Part shown: in pieces, positions 56,555 through 64,000 of the stretch
How the letters are laid out: the number at the start of each line of letters is the position of its first letter
How positions within the stretch are numbered: position 1 is the stretch's first letter
Assembly (NCBI GenBank): GCA_033439265.1
Contig: JAVTVX010000031.1
Location: forward strand, 10,215,501 to 10,279,500
Direction of reading: 5' to 3'
Source of the DNA: Dillenia suffruticosa
Lineage: Eukaryota; Streptophyta; Magnoliopsida; Dilleniales; Dilleniaceae
DNA length: 64,000 bases
Notes under the pieces: model-generated
What the model saw: the letters and a program-made list of their open reading frames with translations, nothing else
Database searches by the model: none
Told to the model about the DNA's origin: nothing
Translations under genes and position numbers: made by a program

Positions 56555-59500
56555 TGTCACGCCCCGAACCGGGGTCGTGAGCAGTCGCCCATTGCCCTGA
56601 ATGCCGACTGTATTTTTACAGAAAATCAGGCAGAATATCCCTATAAATCGGAGGTCTCTCATATACAAATAAACTTGTACAATTTAAAATTATCCTGTAA
56701 ATAAAATAAAATGGCCATTCCGACCTCACAACAACCCACCAACCACAGCAGACATCCATAACAACGCGAGATTATGTAAATTACCAACAATCCTAGCCAC
56801 AGACCTCTAATGTCATGCCCAACTAGAGCATGAGTAGCCGCCACACTGAGCGGACCTAAGTTTTATACAATTTATAATCAATTTTCCCAAGTTAAAATTT
56901 AAACACTACAATTTGCCTCAATGCAAATGAAATATGAGAGTTTCGTAATTTAATGTACATAAATTATACAGTCAATCCCAAATAAATACACGGTCAACTA
57001 CGGATCTCAAGGTCAAGATCTTACAGTGTCAAAAATAAAGTGCGGAGCTCATATTTCAACTTAATCTAAATCTCATCGTCGAAAAACACTCAAATCTGCC
57101 AACGAGCTACCAATTCCTCAAGAGCCGAAACGTCACTCTAGCACAATAATTCTGTCTGAGGAGGGAAAGAAGAGGGTTGAGTATCAAGGAAAATACCCAG
57201 TGAGTGAGGGGATTAATCTCAAATACTAATAGTGTAGGTGAACATTGGAGAATCAAATAATATCATTCATAACCAATAATTCAAATTTTGCAGTAAATCA
57301 TGATATGTTCACTAAAATGAACTCATTTAATTATTCACACGTTAACATGCATATATGCATCCATTGAAAATTAAGTAGATCATAGAGCAAGCCGAAAAGA
57401 TCCTAGCAAAGGTCAACCATGATCAATAACAGACACATTGGGGGTTTTATTATGTTTAAAATTCAAAAGTCGCTCTCTACCTTGACGTTGGCCATGAGTT
57501 CATTGGGGCTAGCTCATTATTGTGTATAAGACCTCGCCCGGTGCTAGACGGTGGCGTCACACACATCCTCCCCTTTACTTGGGTTCAACTGGCCGCGCCT
57601 ATAACCATTAGATATATGACGTTTGTGGATACCTCTTACAGAAGCGTATCCGGGCAACCCGGTACCTCTACAAACGCCTTTCGTAACTACGAAATTTATC
57701 AAATAATGTCATATCATCATATCATCTCAAGCTAGTAGGCATCCAACCCACATAGCCAAATCATCTCATCATATCCTCAAAACAATTCAAATCCATGTGC
57801 TAATATATTTCATCGAAATCATTTAAATTCAACAAACCAATACAATGATAGAATAGAAAACATTCCATTTATCAAATCATGGCACAATTTCATTTTATTC
57901 CAAACATGGATGCATAATCATAGAAAATATAAGTATGACACTCCAATAATCACAAAATAGATTTGAATTTTAATTCCATACGTTGAGACAATGCATATCA
58001 AAAGCATGTTTTATTAAAAATATGGTAAAATCAGGTTTCATTATTTCATGCAAAATATTAAGATTTCACTCACTTTTTTAGGGAGGGTGGTCACTCTCTA
58101 TTTTCAAAAATTAGCAAATCTGACTTCTCGAGTCTCCAAAAAAATCAACATAATCAGATTATCACAATTTAACATCAGATAGTAGCCTATTAACGGATTT
58201 TTTCATTTTCTTTCCTAATTAATACAACCTTAATTTACACTATCTCCTTTCTATATTCCCGTTTCATAAATTTCGAATCATTTGGCTCACAAATGATCAA
58301 ATTTCCAATATTTCACATTTTTCTAATTTTCTTCAAATTTAACATATTTTAGAACATATATATAGCTTTCGATTCTAATTTCAATCTAAATTCGATAAAA
58401 TTTATTTCAAACGTTTAAATGATTGCATTTCTCTCTCACCTAGGGTTTCGCAAATCTCAAACTTAACTTTCGTTCGCCCGTCGAATTGGTTTAAAACCTG
58501 TAATACTTTCAAATTTGAACAATATTAGCAACTAACTCAAATTCTAAATACCCAATCCTAGGACTGCAACCAACATAGCCGTTAAGTGCAGTGAAGAAGC
58601 CGCGACCTAGGGTTTCTGCGGGGACTGCAGGTGAGCTCTCGAAGGAGATGGTTGGTCGTGGGCTCGCGGGTCATCGCGGGCTGGTGGGCTTGCAGGCTGG
58701 TGGGTTCGTGATCTGGCAGGCTCATGGGTTGTCGCGGGCTAGTAGGCTGTCGTGGGCTAGTGGGCTGTCGCGAGCTAGTGGGCTTTCGGGCTGGAGCATG
58801 CGCTCGAGAGTTGGAGAGTACGCTTGCAAGCTAGAATTGCAGTCGCGCGTTCGCGGGTTGCGCGCGTTCGCGGGTTGCGCGAGCTCGCTGGTTGCGCGCG
58901 TTAGTGGGCAGGCGCGCGCTCGTGCGCAGGTGCGCTCCAAAGCAGGCGCGGGCTCGTGCTTGGGCTGTGGAGCGCTGGCGAGGGGAAGCGCGCGCTGCGG
59001 CGCGCTTGCGCTCGTGCAGGGAGGATCGCGCTGCGGCGCACTCGTAGGAGGGAGGAGCTGCAGCGGCTGTGGTGTGCTCGTGGTGGTGGCGTACATGGAA
59101 GCTCACGGCAGAGTGAGATCGAGAGGGAGGGAGATCGCGAGAGATAGAGAGAGAGTGAGCAGCGGAGAGAGAGAAAAATAGTGAGAGAGAGAATCTGAGA
59201 GGGAAAGATAGAGAGGGAGAGAAGAAGAAGAAGAAGAAGAAGAAGAAGATGGTGGTGATGGTGGTGGTGGTGCGTGGTGGAGGCTCGTGGCGGAGTGGAG
59301 CGGCAGGTCGCGGGAAGGGGAAGAGGTGGAGGGAGAAAGAGAGAGGAAGAGAGAGAGAGAGAGGGATAGAAGGAGAGAGATGAAGAATTAGGGCTTTAAG
59401 CCCTAATTTGATGTGCTGCGTTTTGGCTCAAAACGCAGCACTCTTCTCTTTTTTTTTTTTTTACTCTTATTATTATTATTATTATTATTTACATATATAT

Positions 59501-59705
59501 ATATATATATATATTCATTTTACACCAAAATTCGCGAATACAGTAAAAATTTAAAATATACCAAAAAATTGAATTTAAATACCCCAAAATAAAAAATTAA
59601 AATAAATGAAAAATTTCTCTATATATATATATATAACTGATAAATATTTTATTTAATTCCTGAATATGAGTACAATAGTACGGACACCACAGTGTCGGTG
59701 TTACA
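56555..59705 (-). repeat. Gypsy LTR, right copy (5' LTR, 3.15 kb)
   Basis: Coding-strand start TGTAACACCGACACTG at 59705 and end CCGGTTCGGGGCGTGACA at 56555. Contains the GC-rich island (58620-59110), GA/GAA tract (59110-59400, with (GAA)n at 59221-59250), and (ATT)n/(TA)n runs. Inserted in the RNase H region of copia element 3. Confidence 0.9.
58620..59400. repeat. GC-rich and GA-rich island in right gypsy LTR
   Basis: Same architecture as 50816-51440 but longer. The words gcgggctagtgggct and cgcgcgttcgcgggttg are repeated more often here. CpG dinucleotides are abundant against an AT-rich LTR. Confidence 0.8.
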
Positions 59706-60238
59706 ACATAGGTTTTCTTCTTGCTGCTCCAAGAAATGACACCACCATTGAGCAAGAAGATAAAACCTAACATCGATTTGCGCTTATCCAGATAACCGCC
59801 CCAATCGGCATCTGAATATCCCACAAGGCGCAAATCACCTCCCCCATAGTGCAAGGAGTCGCTCGTAGTTCCCTTAAGATATCTAAAAATCCTTTTCACT
59901 GCTTTCCAGTGACCCCTTCCACAATTTGATTGATATCTATTCATCAGATCGATTGCATAACATATGTTTAGTCGTGTACACAATATCACGTACATCAAAA
60001 TTCCTACTGCGTTGGAATAAGGGATTTTGCTCATCTCCCATATTTTTTCCTGAGTTTTCGGACACATCTCATGACTTAGGCCATCACATTTGGCGATCGT
60101 AATATCAATGGGATTACAATTACTCATCCCTCCCAAAGCGCTCGAGAATTTTCTTGATATAGGTCTCTTACGAAAGAGCCAATATTCGCTTCGAGCAATT
60201 CTTTTGGATCTTAATTCCAAGGATGAACTCAGCTTCAC
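59706..60238 (-). pseudogene. Copia element 3 RT C-terminus and RNase H, cut by gypsy LTR
   Basis: Reads Y-S-N-A-V-G-I-L-M-Y, YAIDLMNRYQSN, HWKAVKRIFRYLKGT, then LVGYSDADWGGYLDKRKSM (RNase H catalytic Asp) and SWSSKKKTYVV, where the usual WxSKKQ...STxEAEY phrase is cut off by the LTR start at 59705. The last codons of the open frame (to 59597) come from the LTR. Confidence 0.8.
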
Positions 60239-60933
60239 CCATATATTTCATGTCAAAACTCGATGACAATCATGCCTTGATTGTCATCAGATACTCAATG
60301 TTGTTCCCGACCAATATTATATCATCCATATATAGGGACATAATCACAAAAGAGTTATCAGATCGTATCAGATAGATACAATCATCCTCCCCGATCATCA
60401 TAAAACCATAAGATATCACTTTCTCGTGAAATCTTAGGTACCACCGCCTAAATTATTATTTTAGGCCATATATCGACTTCCGAAACTGACAGACTTTATC
60501 CTCATGACCCACTAGAACGAACCCAAATGGTTATTCCATGTAGATCTCCTTATCTAGATTTTCGTTAAGGAAAGCGGTCTTTACATCCATTTGATATCCA
60601 TGCTTGCGACAATCGCCAAGAGTAAATAGATCGATATAAATTTGACTACAGGGGAGAAAGTCTTCTCGTAGTCAATGCTCTTTGTCTGTGTGTAACCCTT
60701 GGCTACTAGATGGGCTTTGTATCTATCTACCGATCTGTCGACATTTCTTTTGATTTTGAGAACCTACTTGTTCCCAATGGCCTTTCTATCCTTAGGTAGG
60801 TCAAGTAGATCCCAGACCCGTTGACTATCATTGATTCCATCTCCTCCTTCATGGCCTTTAACCATTGGTCCTTCATAGGACTCTCGAGAGTCTCCTGAAA
60901 GGTCCGAGGTTCTTTATTATCCTTAGAAGTCAC
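60239..60933 (-). pseudogene. Copia element 3 reverse transcriptase, relic
   Basis: 60933-60727 reads EPRTFQETLESPMKDQWLKA and M-K-E-E-M-E-S-M, the copia RT N-terminus (usual SWxxAMxxE). Middle parts are in other frames. The catalytic box at 60321-60332 reads Y-M-D-D inside SLYMDDIILVGNN and is intact, with the usual Val replaced by Met. Confidence 0.75.
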
Positions 60934-61780
60934 GATGAGTATCTCATCTTTAATCAGAAAATGATGTCAATGTATATTTCTACGACTACTCTATGAGGAG
61001 AGGGAGCCTCCTCACCTTTAGATAGGTCACTCCCACAGTACCAAGATCCATGACAAGCTCTTGGGTCCCACCGTTGGGCTCAATTGGGCCGTCAAGCATA
61101 CCCATATCATAAAAGGTGAAGTCCTGGTCGATTTCGTCTTTCTTAGAGAAATCATTTTTCAAGAACGTAGCATTACGTGATTCGATCTCGGAGACCGTGC
61201 TATTAGTACGTTCACCTAGGAACACATGTCCCTTGGAATGTTTGGAGTATCTTATGAAGATACATTTTTTTCTCACAGGCCTAACTTGCTGTGTGGGTGC
61301 GAGGAATCATGAATGTATACGGCACAACCCCATTGTCTCAAATGGTTAAGGTCAGGCTGCCTCCCTGTCCAAAACTCTTATGGGGTACTAACTACGGATA
61401 TAGTTAGAACATGGTTGAGAACGTAGGCAGCAGTCAATAATGCATCTCCCCAGTAGGAGATAGACAAATTGGCCTGTGCCATCATCGATCTCACAATCTC
61501 CAACAGTGTCCTATTTCTTCTCTTGGCTACCCCATTCTTCTAGGGAGTGCAGAAACAGTCAACTGTCTCGTAATACCCTTCTCAAAACAGAGCTCTTTAA
61601 ACTCCTCAGACAAATACTCGTGTCTTCGATCGGTTCTGAGAGTCTTGACTCTGAAGTCTAATTGATTTTCAACCTCGTTGATAAACCTTCTAAAGTAATC
61701 TAATGCCTTAGACTTGTGCGATATCAGGTAAACGTAACCGAAGCGCGTATAATCGTCTATGAACATAATGAAATACATGG
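60934..61780 (-). pseudogene. Copia element 3 integrase, relic
   Basis: 61778-61527 reads YFIMFIDDYTRFGYVYLI (first catalytic Asp), F-R-V-K-T-L-R-T-D-R-R-H-E-Y (second Asp; usual RSDRGGEY) and CFEKGITRQLTVSALPRRMG, where the normal TPQQNGVAER is corrupted. 61276-60986 is the C-terminal extension (KCIFIRYSKHSKGHVFLG). The catalytic Glu falls after a frame break. Confidence 0.75.
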
Positions 61781-62450
61781 CTCCGTTTCAGGCTCTCACA
61801 TTCATAGGCCTACAAATACCGGAGTGGATCGGCTACATTGGAGTCCCAGCCGTCATTGCCTTTCCAAATAGTTTTCTCGTCACTTTGCCAGTTAGACAAA
61901 ACTCATATAAGGGTAACTCAACCCAAGTTAGCAGGTCTAACAAGCTACTCGTAGCTAACTGGTTTATTTTCTCTTGCTTTATGTGGTCAAGTCTATTATA
62001 CCAAACAGAAATATCATCAACTATGCTATCAAATGTATAGGTAATAGAAGATAAATTAGAAATATTATTACATGAAACCATGTCTAACGCATAAAGTCTA
62101 TTATGGACCAAACCAGTACATATCAGAGAATTATCGTATGAAATCAAAACACTCAAGTTTTTAAACAGAATAGAATATTCTAAGCGATCTAAACAAAAGA
62201 CAGATACAAGATTCCGCCGAATCTTGGGAGCATACAACACATCATGCAGGTATAGGACTTGGTTATGTCGTAGCATCAAATTGCATATACAAATCCCCTT
62301 CACAACTACAAATGCTTTGTTCCCCATATACAACCTTCTTGCATGAGGACTCAATCAGTGAAACTCTATATATGCACTCCTTTCACGAGTTATATGGTCG
62401 GTGGCTCATGAATCTACAATCTACAAAAGAGAAGAGTTAGTAAGTATCAC
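61781..62450 (-). pseudogene. Copia element 3 protease and pre-integrase region, relic
   Basis: The protease active site at 62401-62414 reads D-S-stop-A-T: the DSGAT catalytic glycine codon has become TGA. Downstream an open stretch (62354-61833) reads LYMGNKAFVVVKG, LHDVLYAPKIRRNLVSVFCL and V-W-Y-N-R-L-D-H, the pre-integrase domain; the usual HxxLGH His pair is partly altered. Confidence 0.75.
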
Positions 62451-63326
62451 AGTGGATGAAACATAACTCATACCATGTAAGGAAGAAGGACATATCTTTT
62501 GCTTTCCACACTCGTGAGCGAAATGCCTAAACTTGTCACAACGTACCATCTGACTTTGCTCTTGTCGAGTTTCTTCTTCCCGCGCTTCTGCCCTTTGTTG
62601 TCAGTTTTTCTTGATGTCTTTTTCTTACTCTGGCTAGGTTTCTTGTCATACTTGCGCCATTTATGCTTGATGCCCTTGGAGCCCTTACTCGACTCCGCCA
62701 CATAAGCATGATCATAAACTGACTTAGCCACCTTTTGGCGCTCCTCCCTGAGCTCACAATGCCCACACGGGTCCATGAAAGTATGAATACTCTCAGTATG
62801 CGTGAGATAGATCTTGACCACATCCCAGGAGTTAGGCAAAGACTAGATCACCCCAGCACCTGAAACTCATCAGACATCGGCTCCCCATGTTCTTTAGAGA
62901 AGCGATCATACTTGACATATGTATCAAATACTATTTCATAGTATGATTGGGTCTCTTCTTATAGGTGATGAACCTAAAGGTTAGCATTTTCAGCTTAGGA
63001 GCTTACTGGGAGCTAATGTGCTATCTCAAAGTACTCCAAACCGACATCGTAGTAGGATACTGCTCATACACTAAAATCAGATCATCGTGCATGCTGTTAA
63101 GGAGGATTGCCCAAACTTGGCCATCCTTCATTTTCCATGCATGATACACTTCCTCATCCAGTTTAGCCTGAGGCATATCACCCACCCCGGGGTCTGACAT
63201 ATCGTGAAGTAGGACCTCCGTTAGGTCCTATTCCTTAAAGACAAACTAAACTTTACGGTGTCAAATTTCATAGTTGTCACCATTCAGCTTGTCTCCTTTA
63301 ACGAGATCTGGTATAATACTTCTCAT
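62451..63326 (-). pseudogene. Copia element 3 gag, relic
   Basis: Start codon at 63326 gives MRSIIPDLVKGDKLNGDNY, the usual gag opening. The capsid follows in broken frames, then a Lys/Ser-rich linker (62839-62560: KGIKHKWRKYDKKPSQSKKK). The zinc knuckle near 62505-62545 keeps C-D-K-F-R-H-F-A-H-E-C, but the codon for its first Cys and the reading frame are lost. Confidence 0.7.
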
Positions 63327-64000
63327 CGTAGCTATAGTCTCTATGACACAGAAAGAAAGAGACTTCAATGACTAATAATACTTATTCTCACAATTTCATA
63401 CACCCTACGAATCAACAAATCCAAAATGATTAGAGTATTGACCCCAAAACAAGCGTATGGGTTAACGGACACCATACACCACAACCCCGTAGTAAAAAGA
63501 TCAAAATTTTTCGGGTTACCTCAATAGGGTTGGGGTCTCCAAAATCTAATGGAGTTGCGATGTCTCTTGATCGGATTGCAGGTCGAGATGGTGATCACAA
63601 AAACCGAACCACTACCATATATCCTCAACACCTCAATCCAACGTCCGATGAATTCTTTGACGAGAGAAATTTTCCTACACGAAAAGTTCCTAAACCCTTG
63701 TAATATTCTCTCTTTATATAGAAGTGTGCATCAAAGTGCAAATCCTAACATCCTCTCGCTCGGCTGCTGTTCACTCAAAATTGGAGAACGAGAAGAACTT
63801 TCACGTTGGGCATACTCAAGGTTAATTAGGTTCCCTTAATGAGTGGTAAATGGGATAATGAGAGTTATCCCATTATCCCTAAATTACCAAAATGTCCTGC
63901 AATAGACACAAAAACCAACATCTCATACTTACACATGAAGGCATTTTACGTCCGTTACAAGATCGTAACTCATGCGATCTATTATATTAACCCACTAGAC
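63327..64000 (-). repeat. Copia element 3 leader and probable 5' LTR (incomplete)
   Basis: The minus strand carries a strong TATA box TATATAAAGA at 63711-63720 and a perfect 8-base inverted repeat TGGGATAA/TTATCCCA at 63851-63872. Both suit an LTR promoter (U3) region upstream of gag. Neither LTR end nor a primer-binding site was recognised, so the limits are unknown and the LTR may continue beyond the window. Confidence 0.4.

Larger units (their letters stand above)
48321..59705 (-). mobile_element. Ty3/gypsy chromovirus-like array: stub, LTR, internal region, LTR
   Basis: Minus-strand order: 5' LTR (59705-56555), primer-binding site, gag, protease, RT, RNase H, integrase, chromodomain-like C-terminus, polypurine tract, LTR (51756-48739), then a second leader and gag start to 48321. 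Sharing one LTR between two internal regions is the signature of unequal homologous recombination between LTRs. The pol order and chromodomain-like tail with long LTRs suggest the Del/Tekay chromovirus lineage. The right flank is copia DNA (acata at 59706-59710); the left partner flank is lost. Coding regions are broken. Confidence 0.85.
59706..64000 (-). mobile_element. Ty1/copia retrotransposon, element 3 (3' end lost)
   Basis: Minus-strand order: LTR-like promoter region at the right edge, gag (63326-62468), protease (about 62400), pre-integrase and integrase (62354-61300), RT (60933-60300), RNase H (to 59706). It stops in the middle of RNase H at the gypsy LTR. Its missing 3' part is not found on the far side of the gypsy array, so the gypsy insertion was followed by a deletion. 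No primer-binding site was recognised; the 5' LTR probably runs past the window end. Several stops and shifts. Different family from elements 1 and 2. Confidence 0.75.

Noticed and set aside
58591..59181. 196-codon open frame
   Set aside because: Same LTR island in the right copy; composition artefact, not conserved in frame with the left copy.

Overview
This looks like nuclear DNA of a flowering plant, probably a dicot. It is AT-rich and gene-poor, has one split F-box gene with plant-type splice sites and promoter, and is otherwise mostly plant transposable elements (Ty1/copia, Ty3/gypsy, LINE, CACTA, tRNA-derived SINE-like pieces) at various stages of decay. No bacterial, organellar or viral genes were recognised. 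No species is claimed.

Layout. 1-2.0 kb: anonymous sequence. 2.0-3.15 kb: 3' end of a LINE (+). 3.3-6.8 kb: Ty3/gypsy relic (-), cut off at its 5' side. 6.96-9.80 kb: non-autonomous CACTA-like element packed with TTCGTCGCTAA-type palindromes, carrying a SINE-like head and a GC-rich island. 10.2-27.97 kb: a dead copy (copy A) of an F-box/LRR gene (-), stretched out because its intron took in two SIRE-like copia elements of one family in opposite orientations (12115-21433 on -, 21861-26641 on +). 28-31 kb: anonymous AT-rich DNA with one SINE-like piece. 31.37-34.91 kb: intact sister gene (copy B), two exons on the minus strand, predicted 335-residue SKIP19-like F-box/LRR protein, with TATA box. 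36.3-36.5 kb: isolated fragment resembling plant RNA-dependent RNA polymerase of the RDR3/4/5 class. 36.9-45.0 kb: tandem array of about 2.5-kb units with no coding capacity, full of two palindrome classes; related shorter arrays run to 48.3 kb. 48.32-59.71 kb: Ty3/gypsy chromovirus-like array (-) with two LTRs of about 3 kb in the order gag stub, LTR, complete internal region, LTR. 59.71-64.0 kb: copia element (-) interrupted in its RNase H region by the gypsy LTR and running off the right edge.

The only candidate working protein-coding gene is copy B. By family it would supply a substrate-recognition subunit of an SCF ubiquitin ligase. Copy A and copy B come from one segmental duplication, so copy B's intron acts as a pre-insertion reference: it shows the exact integration site (AAAGT) of one copia element and dates the other lesions of copy A to after the duplication. 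Every retroelement coding region seen is broken by stops, frameshifts or lost catalytic residues.

The most unusual structures are the palindrome-rich 2.5-kb array, the recombined gypsy array, the gag-only copia derivative beside its longer relative, the extra open frame downstream of pol in that relative, and the orphan RDR fragment. None can be called a new system from sequence alone. Family names are from recognisable motifs and memory of protein families; no database search was run.
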